Positions 1 through 10,218 of a DNA stretch of 64,000 nucleotides are shown here, piece after piece. The position numbers were made by a program, and so were the translations under genes. How positions within the stretch are numbered: the first letter of the stretch is position 1; each line of letters starts with the position of its first letter. The stretch spans positions 3,799,001-3,863,000 of the forward strand of contig NZ_CP036498.1 in the NCBI RefSeq assembly GCF_018279705.1, given 5' to 3'. Origin of the DNA: Tardiphaga alba. Lineage in GTDB: Bacteria > Pseudomonadota > Alphaproteobacteria > Rhizobiales > Xanthobacteraceae. Below the pieces are notes generated by a model. That model worked only from the letters and a program-made list of their open reading frames with translations. It was not told the origin of the DNA and did not search any database.

Positions 1-226
1 TCCAGCGGCGCTGACGCAAGGACATGCGCCTCCGGATGTCGGCAATTCAAGATCGACGGGATCGATCATATCAGAGGTATAGGGAAACCATCACCCTTAA
101 GACAGAAAAATCATGCCGAGAGGCTGTTTCCTGCGACCGGCGCATGCGGCCACTGGCCACGGACAAGCAGCGGCACCGTTGCTGAAGGCAACCCGATCCG
201 ATCGGAACATGAACTGCTGGGAAAAA

Positions 227-302
227 TGGCAGGGGCGGTAGGGCTCGAACCTACGACAACCGGTTTTGGAGACCGGTACTCTACCAACTGAGCTACACCC
301 CT
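227..302 (-). tRNA. tRNA-Trp (CCA anticodon)
   Basis: On the minus strand the 7-bp acceptor stem starts AGGGGTG and pairs with CGCCCCT. The D-arm, the anticodon loop CTCCAAA (anticodon CCA) and the T-loop GTTCGAGCC are all present, and CCA is encoded at the 3' end. It lies downstream of tuf on the same strand, an order common in alphaproteobacteria, where secE-nusG usually follow. Those genes would lie beyond position 1; bases 1-226 show no convincing gene. Confidence 0.97.
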
Positions 303-404
303 ACAGAACCGCGCCATGGCGCCGGTTCGGGCCGTTTGAAGCACAAGCGGCCCCTGATTTGCAAGAGCCGAACTGCACACGGGAACGAAAACATCCCCGG
401 AATC

Positions 405-438
405 AAAACGGCGGGCAAGGGAACTCCCCTGCCCGCCG
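405..438 (-). terminator. Rho-independent terminator downstream of tuf
   Basis: A 13-bp GC-rich stem with one A-C mismatch (409-421 with 426-438) and a 4-nt loop is followed on the minus strand by TTTT (408-405). It directly follows the vestigial tuf end at 450-482, which suggests it was the original tuf terminator. Confidence 0.75.
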
Positions 439-449
439 TCTTTAGTCGA

Positions 450-482
450 TTACTCGATGATCGAAGCGACGACGCCTGCACC
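450..482 (-). pseudogene. Vestigial second 3' end of tuf
   Basis: Read on the minus strand this encodes [10 protein letters not shown] followed by TAA, the same C-terminal ten residues as the intact tuf at 553, but with different synonymous codons and TAA instead of TGA. Traces of homology (CGCACT-type sequence) continue upstream to about 504, where the frame is broken. It looks like the tail of an older or second tuf allele left after recombination between duplicate tuf genes. A deliberate small ORF is unlikely because no start is present. Confidence 0.7.
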
Positions 483-485
483 GGA

Positions 486-511
486 CACAAGTGCGGTTTA
501 CCGCACTTGTG
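486..511. repeat. Perfect 11-bp palindrome between the two tuf ends
   Basis: CACAAGTGCGG, loop TTTA, then CCGCACTTGTG. No T-run follows on either strand, so it is not an obvious terminator. Each arm contains the 9-mer AAGTGCGGT (489-497 and, inverted, 500-508), which is also the Pasteurellaceae DNA uptake core. In this host that match is probably coincidental. Confidence 0.7.
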
Positions 512-552
512 CAAAAGATGAGGCGGTTGGCGTTATCGGGGTTTTGCGCCGA

Positions 553-1743
<1,191 letters not shown>

Positions 1744-1920
1744 TGATCCACCTGTTTTGCCGACGCCCATGCGTGGCACACCAAACCGGCGGCTGGTTAC
1801 TAAGGAAAACGCCCCTATTCAAGCCCGAACTTATGGGCCAAGCTCCTCAGACATGCCGGCTAAGCCCCTTATTTAGTCTGGCAAAAGACAAGATCAATCG
1901 GGAGCCCCCAAGGAGCGCCT

Positions 1921-3156
1921 ATGAACGCCCAGACTGCCGCCAAAACCGCGACTCAGCCGCAGACCCTCCCTCGGACCCCCGCCCTTCCCGAGGCCCGACC
2001 GGAATCGCTGGGATTGTCATCAAACCGTCTTCAAAAGATCTCCGACGCCTTCAAGCGGGAGATTGACAAGGGCACAACCCCGGGTGTGACCACCCTGATC
2101 GCCCGCCGCGGCCAGATCGGCTATTTCGAGGCTTTTGGCCGCCAGGCGCCGGACGCCGCAGCCCCGATGGCCCGGGACAGCCTGTTCCGCATCTTCTCCA
2201 TGACCAAGCCCATCGTCTCGCTGGGGATCATGCAGCTGGTCGAGGACGGGCATATCCTGCTGATGGATCCGCTCGCCAAATACATCCCGGAATTCGCCGA
2301 CACCAAAGTGGGCATCGAGCGCAACGGCCAGCTGGAGCTGGCCCTGCCGCTCCGCCCCATCACGATCCAGGACCTGCTCCGCCATACTTCGGGCATCTCC
2401 TATGAGATCACCGGCAACGGCATGGTGCAGCGGATGTACCAGAAATCGAATCTGCGCAGCCGCGACCTCACCAATGAGGAACATGCCAGGATCGTCGCGA
2501 AACTGCCGCTGATCTGCCAGCCTGGCGCCGAGTGGAATTACAGCCGCTCCACCGACATTCTCGGCCGCGTCATCGAGGTCGTGTCAGGCAAGTCGCTGGG
2601 TGCCTATCTCACCGAGAATATCCTGGCGCCGCTGCAGATGACCGAGACCGGTTTTCACACCGCGGCAGAGAACAAGAGCCGCATTGCGCATCCCTTCCCC
2701 GCCGATCCCTGGACCGGCGACAAGGTGGCGCTGTTCGATCCGCTGGAGATCCCGAAGATGGAATCCGGTGGCGGCGGTCTCGTCTCCACGACGATGGATT
2801 ATGCGCGCTTCTGCCAGATGCTTCTCAATGGTGGTAAGCTCGACGGCGCCCGCGTGATCGGCAGCCGCACCCTGCATTTCATGGCGTCGAACCATCTCAC
2901 GCCAAACGTGAAGCTGGAGACGCATCTCGTCCCGCCCGGCCACGGTTTTGGCCTCGGCTTCGCCGTGCGCACCGATGACGGGCTGGCGCCCTATGCGGGC
3001 TCGACCGGCCAGTTCTTCTGGAGCGGCGTCGCCGGCACCTTCTTCTGGATCGATCCGAAGGAAGAGCTGTTCACGGTGTTCATGTCGCAGGGGCCCGGCC
3101 AGCGGGAGTATTTCCGCACGCTGATCCGGAGCCTGGTTTACGCGGCGGTGGAGTGA
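1921..3156 (+). CDS. Serine hydrolase, class C beta-lactamase/esterase family
   Basis: This 411-residue protein belongs to the penicillin-binding-protein-like serine hydrolases, a family of esterases, peptidases and class C beta-lactamases. The nucleophile motif SMTK is at residues 93-96 and the YS motif at 207-208 (NYSRS). A glycine-rich HGFGLGF segment near residue 340 occupies the place of the third motif. There is no signal peptide, which argues for a cytoplasmic esterase rather than an antibiotic-degrading enzyme. AAGGAG lies eight bases before ATG. The substrate cannot be told from sequence. A related but broken gene lies at 16754-17880. Confidence 0.85.
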   Translation: MNAQTAAKTATQPQTLPRTPALPEARPESLGLSSNRLQKISDAFKREIDKGTTPGVTTLIARRGQIGYFEAFGRQAPDAAAPMARDSLFRIFSMTKPIVSLGIMQLVEDGHILLMDPLAKYIPEFADTKVGIERNGQLELALPLRPITIQDLLRHTSGISYEITGNGMVQRMYQKSNLRSRDLTNEEHARIVAKLPLICQPGAEWNYSRSTDILGRVIEVVSGKSLGAYLTENILAPLQMTETGFHTAAENKSRIAHPFPADPWTGDKVALFDPLEIPKMESGGGGLVSTTMDYARFCQMLLNGGKLDGARVIGSRTLHFMASNHLTPNVKLETHLVPPGHGFGLGFAVRTDDGLAPYAGSTGQFFWSGVAGTFFWIDPKEELFTVFMSQGPGQREYFRTLIRSLVYAAVE

Positions 3157-3163
3157 CTGACTT

Positions 3164-3252
3164 GTAGCCTGCATGGAGCGCAGCGTAATGCAGGGACCGG
3201 CGATATGTTGAAACGCCGGTCCCCGGATTGCGCTGCGCTCCATCCGGGCTAC
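3164..3252. repeat. 89-bp palindromic intergenic repeat (copy 1)
   Basis: The element starts GTAGCCTGCATGGAGCG and ends with the inverse ending CCGGGCTAC, so the whole unit can fold into one long hairpin. The copies at 4072-4160 and 10219-10307 have exactly the same length, and a decayed relative lies at 44310-44386. All lie between genes. Confidence 0.85.
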
Positions 3253-3268
3253 GGCTGCGGCGCTTGCC

Positions 3269-4036
3269 TCAACTGATCGTCGCACCACCATCGATCACCA
3301 CCGTCTGCCCGGTCATGAAATTCCCGGCGGCCGAGCCCATGAACACCGCAGCGCCCGCGATCTCGTCCGGAATGCCGATGCGCAGCAGCGGCGAGCGCGC
3401 GGTGGATTTCTTCAGCGTGTCCGGATCATCCCACAGCGCTTTCGCAAAATCGGTCTTGATCAGGCCCGGCGCGATGCAGTTCACGCGGATATTGTGCGGG
3501 CCATATTCGCAAGCGAGATTTCGCGCGAGCTGCATGTCTGCAGCTTTTGAAACGCAGTAAGCGCCGATGGTCGTCGAGCCCTTTAATCCGCCGATCGACG
3601 ACACGATGATCACCGAACCATCCTTGCGTTCGATCATCTCCGGCACCACCATCGAGATCAGCCAGTTATTGGCGACGATGTTATTGCTGAGGATCTTGTT
3701 GAACTGATCGTCAGAGATGCCGGCGAGCGGCCCGTAATACGGATTCGACGCAGCATTGCAGACCAGCACGTCGATCTTTCCGAATGCCTTGCGGCTTTCA
3801 TCGACGAGGTTCTGCAGGTTCTCCTTGCTGGAGATGTTGGCGGCGATGGCCACGGCCGTGCCCTTGCCGAATTTCTCGTTCACGTCCCTGGCGACCTCGT
3901 CGCAGACATCCTGCTTGCGCGAGGAGATCACGACCTTCGCCCCATGCTCCGCCATCCGCTCGGCAATGGCGCGGCCGATGCCCCGCGTCGAACCGGTGAT
4001 GACGGCAACTTTGCCTTTCATGTCGAACAAGGTCAT
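3269..4036 (-). CDS. SDR family oxidoreductase
   Basis: A classical short-chain dehydrogenase/reductase of 255 residues. The NAD(P)-binding motif TGSTRGIG is at residues 14-21, followed by CNAAS, the serine of VSSIGG, and the catalytic YCVSK. The C-terminal end VIDGGATIS is typical of the FabG-like branch. The start at MTLFD (4036) has GGGAG upstream. The substrate is unknown. Acyl-CoA and kinase genes further along suggest, but do not prove, a role in hydroxy-acyl metabolism. Confidence 0.88.
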   Translation of the reverse strand: MTLFDMKGKVAVITGSTRGIGRAIAERMAEHGAKVVISSRKQDVCDEVARDVNEKFGKGTAVAIAANISSKENLQNLVDESRKAFGKIDVLVCNAASNPYYGPLAGISDDQFNKILSNNIVANNWLISMVVPEMIERKDGSVIIVSSIGGLKGSTTIGAYCVSKAADMQLARNLACEYGPHNIRVNCIAPGLIKTDFAKALWDDPDTLKKSTARSPLLRIGIPDEIAGAAVFMGSAAGNFMTGQTVVIDGGATIS

Positions 4037-4071
4037 GTGCGAGTCTCCCTGATGATTGTTATGATTGTCGT

Positions 4072-4160
4072 GTAGCCCGGATGAAGCGAAGCGCAATCCG
4101 GGGATGTCGAGCCTGCTGAAACACCGTCCCCCGGGTTACGCTGCGCTTCACCCGGGCTAC
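4072..4160. repeat. 89-bp palindromic intergenic repeat (copy 2)
   Basis: It begins GTAGCCCGGATGAAGCG and ends CACCCGGGCTAC. It is the same length and fold as the copies at 3164 and 10219, and lies between two minus-strand genes. Confidence 0.88.
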
Positions 4161-4163
4161 GAT

Positions 4164-4892
4164 CTAGGCCAACTTCACTTCCGGCCCCGCCGGCTGATGC
4201 ATCGCTGCATGTGCAGCATCCGCAATCCATGGCTGCTGATTCACCATCGGAATGCGCCAGCCCGAATGGCCGTCGCTGCCGAGATGATCGAGCCGCGTGA
4301 TCGAGCAGTTATCGATGGTGAAAGCGAGGCCGCGATCCGGCTGATCATTGAGCGCCAACCCAATCGCCGACTTGATGGTGCCGCCATGGGCGACCACCAC
4401 CACATCCCTGCCCGCATATTCGCGGTTGATGCGATCGATGCCGCGCCGGGTGCGGTTGTAGAGATCCATAAAACTTTCGCCGTTCGGCGAGCGCTCGTCG
4501 ATCGGCGCGAACCAGTAGCTTCCGACGCCGATGGGGCGGCTGGCGAAAAACGCCGCGCGGTTCATGCCCTGCCAATCGCCGAGATGCTGCTCGTTGAAAT
4601 CTGCCTCATGAGGCATCGCATCGGGCTTCGGAAAACCGGCGGCCCAGATCGCATCGGCGGTCTGATGCGTGCGCTTCAGCTTGCTGGCGAACCACACCGC
4701 ATTGCGTGGAAGAATTTTGCTCACGGCATTGAACACGACGCGATCGCTGCAATCGCAATCCATGTCCTTCTGGCCATAGATGTTGCCACCATCGCCATTC
4801 ACCGGTGCGTGCCGCACCCACCACCACCTTGTCGCGGTCACCCCTTGCGGAACACTGTGCTGCGCCACGAACGGTTTTTCGGTGTTGGACAT
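4164..4892 (-). CDS. Histidine phosphatase family protein
   Basis: A 242-residue member of the phosphoglycerate-mutase-like histidine phosphatases. The usual RHG nucleophile motif reads VRHAPVNG, with Arg-His followed by Ala. KLKRTHQTA supplies the second arginine, E of EQHLGDWQG the acid, and VVVAHGG the second histidine. The family dephosphorylates small metabolites or proteins. The ATG at 4892 is preferred over GTG at 4901 because AAGGG lies eight bases before it. The gene is divergent from the SDR at 5051, sharing a 158-bp promoter region. Confidence 0.85.
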   Translation of the reverse strand: MSNTEKPFVAQHSVPQGVTATRWWWVRHAPVNGDGGNIYGQKDMDCDCSDRVVFNAVSKILPRNAVWFASKLKRTHQTADAIWAAGFPKPDAMPHEADFNEQHLGDWQGMNRAAFFASRPIGVGSYWFAPIDERSPNGESFMDLYNRTRRGIDRINREYAGRDVVVVAHGGTIKSAIGLALNDQPDRGLAFTIDNCSITRLDHLGSDGHSGWRIPMVNQQPWIADAAHAAMHQPAGPEVKLA

Positions 4893-5050
4893 CGGACCCA
4901 CCCTTCAATATCGTTTCGTTTGTCGTACGTCAGCGCGCGCGATGCCTCAAGCATCTTCGCGTCAACGAAAACGTTGCGCACGATGATGAATTCCATGTGG
5001 CGGCAGTCCGCTCAAGAAATAGACAACGAACAACAACTCGGGAGAAAGCC

Positions 5051-5836
5051 ATGGGCCGCCTTGCAGGCAAATCCGTCGTCATCACCGGTGCAGGCAGCGG
5101 CATCGGCCGCGCCGCAGCGCAGCTGTTCGCCAGCGAAGGCGCCAGCCTGATCATCGTCGATCGCAGCGACAGCATTCATGACACCGCCAAGCTCGTCAGC
5201 GATGCCGGCGGCACCGTGCAGGCCGTCAGCGCCGATGCCGGCTCCGAAAACGACGTAAAAGCCTTCATCGACAAGGCTGTCTCCACCTATGGCAAGCTCG
5301 ATGCGATCTGGGCCAATGCCGGCGTCTCCGGCGGCCTCGTGCCGCTGCTCGAACAGACCGTCGAACAATGGCAGGAAATCCTGCGCATCAACCTGATCGG
5401 ACCATTCCTGGCCATCAAGCATGCGATGCCGCATATGGTGCAGCAGGGCCATGGCTCCATCGTGCTCACCGCCTCGGTCGCGGGCCTGAAGTCCGGCGCA
5501 TCCGGCCATCCTTATGCGTCCAGCAAAGCCGGCGTCATCAGCCTGGTGCAGACCACTGCCTATTCCCTCTCCGGCACCGGCGTGCGCATCAATGCGGTGT
5601 GCCCCGGCCTGATCGAAACCGGCATGACCAAGCCGATCTTCGACAACGCCAAGGAGCGCGGCACGCAGGGCAAGATCGGCCAGCTCAATCCGCTCAAGCG
5701 CGCCGGCCAGCCGCATGAGCTGGCGGCGATGGGCCTGTTCCTCGCCAGCGACGAAGCGTCCTATGTGAACGGCCAGGCGATCCCCGTGGATGGCGGCCTC
5801 ACCGCGTCGATGCCCTATGCGGGCAAGCCGATCTAG
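5051..5836 (+). CDS. SDR family oxidoreductase
   Basis: This classical SDR of 261 residues has TGAGSGIG at 12-19, the WANAGVSGG segment, catalytic serine in TASVAG and YASSK, then a C-terminal PVDGG. GGAG lies before ATG. Its stop codon overlaps that of the converging MFS gene in a shared CTAG (5833-5836), so the two genes end without any spacer. The substrate is unknown. Confidence 0.88.
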   Translation: MGRLAGKSVVITGAGSGIGRAAAQLFASEGASLIIVDRSDSIHDTAKLVSDAGGTVQAVSADAGSENDVKAFIDKAVSTYGKLDAIWANAGVSGGLVPLLEQTVEQWQEILRINLIGPFLAIKHAMPHMVQQGHGSIVLTASVAGLKSGASGHPYASSKAGVISLVQTTAYSLSGTGVRINAVCPGLIETGMTKPIFDNAKERGTQGKIGQLNPLKRAGQPHELAAMGLFLASDEASYVNGQAIPVDGGLTASMPYAGKPI

Positions 5837-7065
5837 GCGTCGCCCGGCCTGCGATGGCCCACCAATACGGCCATCGCCGCGACAGACTGCACCGCGACGC
5901 CGATCAAGATCGGCGTCGCATAGCCGCCGGTCAGATCGCGCAACAGGCCCATCGCCACCGGCCCGAATGAATTGACGATGCCGGCGATCCCCATGACCAG
6001 ACCCAGTGCCACGCCGAAATCACGCGGCACAAACTCGCGCTGGGTGATCAGCACCGGCAGCGTGACCAGATTTCCGATCGAGAAACCGAACACGGCGCAG
6101 GCGACCAACAGCGCATCGAGGTTGGTCGATGATGCGATCACCGACAGCGCCACCGCCTGACTGACGATGGACACCGCAGCAGCCCAGCGTGGCCGAATGC
6201 GATCGGCGATGAAACTGAGCGCGATACGACCGGTCAATGCCATCGCGGTGGTCACCGACACCGCGCCACCCGCCGATTGAAAACCAATCAGCGGCGTCAT
6301 GATCGAGACCTGATGCACGATGAAGCCGACCTGTACCACCAGCGCCATGGACATCGGCGCGGTGATCGACCAGAAGCCCTCATCGCGCAGCAGCGTTGCG
6401 CGCGTGATCGTCGCAGATGCCGAAACGTCATCTGTCGCAGCATTTTCGCTCGCGGGTGGAAAGCGGATCACGGCGACGACGATCGGCGCCAGCACGATGG
6501 CCGCCACGACGGCCGCCATGACGAGCGCCTGACGAAACCCAAAGGCTTCGATCAGCAGCACCAGCCCCGGCGTGAGCAGGATCCCGCTGACCGAAGCGCC
6601 GGTGAATGTCAGACTGATCGCCAGCCCGCGCTTGCGATCGAACCACGCGCCGACGATAGCCGCGGCACTGATGGTGCCCAGCCCCACCCATGCCAGTGGA
6701 AAGACGATGAACCCGACATAGAGCTGGAGGATGGAATCCGCCGTGGCCAACAATGCCAGACTGACGGCAAGTGCAGCGATGCCTGTCAGCACCAGCGCGC
6801 GCGGCCCGATCCAGCGCAGCAATTCACTGACGAACATGGACAGGATGTTGCCCAGCACCAGGCAGAGCGTGCTGCCCGCACCGATCACGCTGACCGGCCA
6901 GCCATTCAGCCGATGAAGCTGGGCGATATAGATGCCCTGCCCGTACAGACCGAAGCCGAAGATCGTGATCTGCAGCAGAAACACGACGGCGACAATGCGC
7001 CATCCCTCATAGCGCAACGATCGCTCATCGACCGCTGCCGCGTCCCCCACATCATGCGCCTGCAT
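5833..7065 (-). CDS. MFS transporter
   Basis: A 410-residue integral membrane protein with about twelve hydrophobic segments, an FDRKRG loop after the fifth or sixth helix, and a polar mid-protein loop near residue 200. It fits the monocarboxylate/oxalate-type MFS branch. ATG at 7065 follows a GGGGCGGGC stretch; a GTG 21 bases upstream is also possible. The substrate is not evident. It converges on the SDR at 5051 with overlapping stops. Confidence 0.85.
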   Translation of the reverse strand: MQAHDVGDAAAVDERSLRYEGWRIVAVVFLLQITIFGFGLYGQGIYIAQLHRLNGWPVSVIGAGSTLCLVLGNILSMFVSELLRWIGPRALVLTGIAALAVSLALLATADSILQLYVGFIVFPLAWVGLGTISAAAIVGAWFDRKRGLAISLTFTGASVSGILLTPGLVLLIEAFGFRQALVMAAVVAAIVLAPIVVAVIRFPPASENAATDDVSASATITRATLLRDEGFWSITAPMSMALVVQVGFIVHQVSIMTPLIGFQSAGGAVSVTTAMALTGRIALSFIADRIRPRWAAAVSIVSQAVALSVIASSTNLDALLVACAVFGFSIGNLVTLPVLITQREFVPRDFGVALGLVMGIAGIVNSFGPVAMGLLRDLTGGYATPILIGVAVQSVAAMAVLVGHRRPGDA

Positions 7066-7154
7066 GCCCGCCCCAGCGTTCAGCACGCACGCAGAACTAC
7101 TTTTGGTGGTGCAGAAAAGCCAGCCCCGCAGCGGTCAAGAATTAACGCAGATCG

Positions 7155-8066
7155 TTACACCCCGTCTGGCGGCGATGTGGGCGTGTTGGTCACCAGCAGG
7201 CGATTGCGCACGCGCTCGCGGTGGAATGTGTAGATGCCCGACAGCACGATGATCGTCGCGCCGACGATCATCGCTGCATCGGGCACGTCGCCGAAGATGA
7301 AATAGCCCAGCAGCATGGCATAGAGCATCTGCGAATAGCGCATCGGCGCCACCGAGGAGACATCGCCGACGCGCAGCGCAAGGATGCCGCACTGGAAGCC
7401 GATCAGCGTCATCACCGCCGCCAGCGCCAGCAACATCAGCAGTTGCGGCGATGGCACGCTCCAATCGCCATGCACCGCCGTGAAGAACGCACCGGCCAGG
7501 GCCACGGCGATGGTGGTGAGGAATGTCACGAACAGCGTCGGGATGCCGGCCGGGATTTGCTTGGTGACGAGATCGCGCATCGCATAGAAGCCGACCGAGA
7601 GCAGCGCCACCAGGGTGAACTGGCTGAAACCATCGGCGCCCGGCCTCACGATGATCAGCACGCCGATGAAACCCGCGGCAATCGCCAGCCAGCGACGCCA
7701 GCCCACGGGCTCGCCAAGCAGCAGCACGGCGCCGCAGGTAATGATCAGCGGCATCGACTGCACGATCGCCGTGACATTGGCGAGCGGCAGCGAACTGACC
7801 GCCACCAGAAACAGCGCGGAGCCGCCGATCTCGCCGCCGATGCGCAGCGACACCGGCCATGCCAGCAGCACACGCAGCGACCGCAGCGCGCCCTGATGCA
7901 CCACCAGCGCGCCGATCAGCACGCTGGCGAACAGTCCGCGCAGCATCATCACCTGGCTGAAATGGAGATGGGCCGTCAGGAATTTGGCGAGGGCATCATT
8001 GATGCTGAAACTGGCCATGGAAACCGCCATCAGCAGGATTCCACGCAGATTGGGAGAGAGAGGCAA
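7155..8066 (-). CDS. EamA/DMT family transporter, paralogue 1
   Basis: Ten predicted hydrophobic helices in two EamA repeats make this a drug/metabolite-transporter superfamily carrier, usually a metabolite exporter. It is the first of three tandem paralogues on one strand (with 8210-9127 and 9271-10188), which share the N-terminal LSPNLRG-type start, PLANVTAI, GEPVGWRRWLAI and FIFGDVPD. No ATG fits the conserved N-terminus. The TTG at 8066 aligns with the starts of the other two (303 residues), and another TTG at 8153 would add 29 residues. Confidence 0.82.
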   Translation of the reverse strand: MPLSPNLRGILLMAVSMASFSINDALAKFLTAHLHFSQVMMLRGLFASVLIGALVVHQGALRSLRVLLAWPVSLRIGGEIGGSALFLVAVSSLPLANVTAIVQSMPLIITCGAVLLLGEPVGWRRWLAIAAGFIGVLIIVRPGADGFSQFTLVALLSVGFYAMRDLVTKQIPAGIPTLFVTFLTTIAVALAGAFFTAVHGDWSVPSPQLLMLLALAAVMTLIGFQCGILALRVGDVSSVAPMRYSQMLYAMLLGYFIFGDVPDAAMIVGATIIVLSGIYTFHRERVRNRLLVTNTPTSPPDGV

Positions 8067-8209
8067 AACGTCGTCCGGAACATATCGAAATGCCGCAGCG
8101 GAAAATCGCTGCAGCGCAGCATGCTCTGTGCGCGACGCCGCTTGTGAGGTCAAGACAAAGCCATGCGCATGCCCCGCTTACATTCTGGGCATAGGTAACG
8201 CGGCACGTG

Positions 8210-9127
8210 TCAGACGCCTTCGGTCGGCGGCGCAGATGCTTTGGCTGCCACCAGCAATTCACGATTGCGGACGCGCTCGCGGTGAAAGGCATAGAGGCCG
8301 GAGCCCACGATCACCGATGCGCCGATGATCATCCAGCGATCCGGAACATCGCCGAAGATGAGATAGCCGAGTCCCATGGCCCATAGCAGTTGCGTGTAGC
8401 GGAACGGCGCCACGGCCGAGATCTCCCCTGCCCGCAACGCAATGATGATGCACTGATAGCCGATCAGCACCAGGACGGCGGCAAGCAACAGGAAGCCCAT
8501 GCTGCTGTTCGACATCGGCGTCCAGCCGCCGAGCGGCACGATCAGGCAGCCACCGACAATGGTGACGACGAAGGTCGTCAGCAGGGTCACGAAGACCGAG
8601 GGAATGTCCTTCGGAATGCGGCTGGTGGCGAGATCGCGGATGACGCAGAAGCACACCGAGATCATCGCCAGCACCGAGAACTGATTGAAATTGTCGGCGC
8701 CCGGCCGCACCACGATCAGCACGCCAATGAAGCCGGCAACAATGGCCAGCCAGCGCCGCCATCCCACCGGCTCGCCGAAGATCAATGCCGCGCCCAGCGT
8801 GATGGCCAGCGACAGCGACTGGAAGATCGCCGATGTATTGGCCAGCGGCATATGGGTGATCGAGGCGAGGAATGTCGCCGTGCCGCCGATTTCGCCGAGC
8901 ACGCGCAGCGCCACCGGCAACCTGAACAGCACGCTGACCGGCCGCAGCGCCTGTTGATACCAGGCCAGCGCAAACACCAGCACGATGGAGATCGCGCCGC
9001 GCACCAGCATGACCTGACCGAAATTCATCTCCGCGGTGAGATATTTCGTAAGGGCGTCGTTCATGCTGAAACCCGCCATGGCCACGGCCATCATCAGGCT
9101 TCCGCGCATATTGGGAGAGAGAGGCAA
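8210..9127 (-). CDS. EamA/DMT family transporter, paralogue 2
   Basis: A 305-residue, ten-helix EamA carrier and the second of the tandem trio. The key segments match its neighbours: HMPLANTSAI, GEPVGWRRWLAI and LIFGDVPD. The only start in line with the conserved N-terminus is TTG at 9127. The CCCGGCGG-type sequence before it is shared with paralogue 3, so the trio was duplicated together with its upstream sequence. Confidence 0.85.
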   Translation of the reverse strand: MPLSPNMRGSLMMAVAMAGFSMNDALTKYLTAEMNFGQVMLVRGAISIVLVFALAWYQQALRPVSVLFRLPVALRVLGEIGGTATFLASITHMPLANTSAIFQSLSLAITLGAALIFGEPVGWRRWLAIVAGFIGVLIVVRPGADNFNQFSVLAMISVCFCVIRDLATSRIPKDIPSVFVTLLTTFVVTIVGGCLIVPLGGWTPMSNSSMGFLLLAAVLVLIGYQCIIIALRAGEISAVAPFRYTQLLWAMGLGYLIFGDVPDRWMIIGASVIVGSGLYAFHRERVRNRELLVAAKASAPPTEGV

Positions 9128-9270
9128 GGTTTCCGCCGGGATGTTTCTTGGAGCGCCGCTGGATGGCGGCCGGTATCAGCGCGAGAGGATCACTTTCATC
9201 TGCACCAAAAGCACGACTCGAACCAGACCGCGTGCGCGCCGGTGACCTGCGCAGATCTGCATGGCGCGCA

Positions 9271-10188
9271 CTACGGCCCGTCGGTCGGTGTGCTGCCCGT
9301 CTTCGCGGCCAGTAGCATTTCGCGGTTGCGAACATGCTCGCGATGGAAGGTGTAGAGACCGGACGCCACGATAATCGATGCGCCCAAAATCATCGCACTA
9401 TCGGGCACATCACCGAAAATGAAATAGCCGAGCAGCATGGCCCACAGCAGCTGCGTGTAGCGAAACGGCGCCACGGCGGAAATGTCGCCAACGCGGAGCG
9501 CCATGATCACGCATTGATAGCCGATCAGCACGAGCACGGCGGCGACCACCAGTAGCGCAAGCGCCGGAACGGATGGCGTCGACCAGCCGCCGAGCGGCAT
9601 CATCAGCAGGCCGCCGACCGCGGTCATGGAAATTGTCGTCAACAACGTTACGAACAGTGCCGGGACTTCTGCGGGAATCTGCTTGGTGGCGAGATCGCGC
9701 AACGCATAGAACGCCACCGAACAGAGCGCCAGCAATGTGAACTGATTAAATCCGGCCGCGCCGGGCTTGACGATAATCAGCACGCCAATGAAGCCCGCAG
9801 CAATCGCCAGCCAGCGCCGCCAGCCCACCCGTTCGCCGAATAGCAGGACCGCGCCGAGCGTGATCGCCAGCGGCTGCGACAGGATGATGGCCGACACGTT
9901 GGCCAGCGGCAGATGCGTGATCGCCTGCAGAAAGAAGATCGTGCCGACGACCTCGCCGATGATGCGCAGCGCCACCGGCCGCACCAACAGCACACGCAAT
10001 GGCCGCAGCGCGCCGCGCTGGGCGGCCAATGCTGTGATCAACGTCCCCGCGACGATGCCGCGGATCAGCACCAGCTGCCCGAAATTCATCTGCGGCAGCA
10101 GGAATTTCGAGATCGCATCGGTGGCGCAGAACGTCGCCATGGCACCAGCCATGAACAAACTTCCGGTGAGATTGGGAGACAGCGCCAA
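9271..10188 (-). CDS. EamA/DMT family transporter, paralogue 3
   Basis: The third EamA carrier has 305 residues, exactly the length of paralogue 2 when started at the equivalent TTG (10188). The frame stays open upstream, but that part runs through an 89-bp palindromic repeat and is not protein-like. Conserved blocks are HLPLANVSAI, GERVGWRRWLAI and FIFGDVPD. Three side-by-side copies suggest tandem duplication with divergence of exported substrate. Confidence 0.84.
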   Translation of the reverse strand: MALSPNLTGSLFMAGAMATFCATDAISKFLLPQMNFGQLVLIRGIVAGTLITALAAQRGALRPLRVLLVRPVALRIIGEVVGTIFFLQAITHLPLANVSAIILSQPLAITLGAVLLFGERVGWRRWLAIAAGFIGVLIIVKPGAAGFNQFTLLALCSVAFYALRDLATKQIPAEVPALFVTLLTTISMTAVGGLLMMPLGGWSTPSVPALALLVVAAVLVLIGYQCVIMALRVGDISAVAPFRYTQLLWAMLLGYFIFGDVPDSAMILGASIIVASGLYTFHREHVRNREMLLAAKTGSTPTDGP

Positions 10189-10218
10189 GATGACCGCCGG
10201 GACAAGATGCGTCAATGC

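Noticed and set aside
4164..4892. Loss of function in the histidine phosphatase because RHG reads RHA
   Set aside because: Arg-His, the later Arg, Glu and His are all kept, and the third position varies in active members of the family.
8259..9335. A 358-codon frame across the second EamA gene
   Set aside because: It is Arg/Gly/Ala-rich with no hydrophobic helices or start site, and overlaps a clear transporter in another frame.
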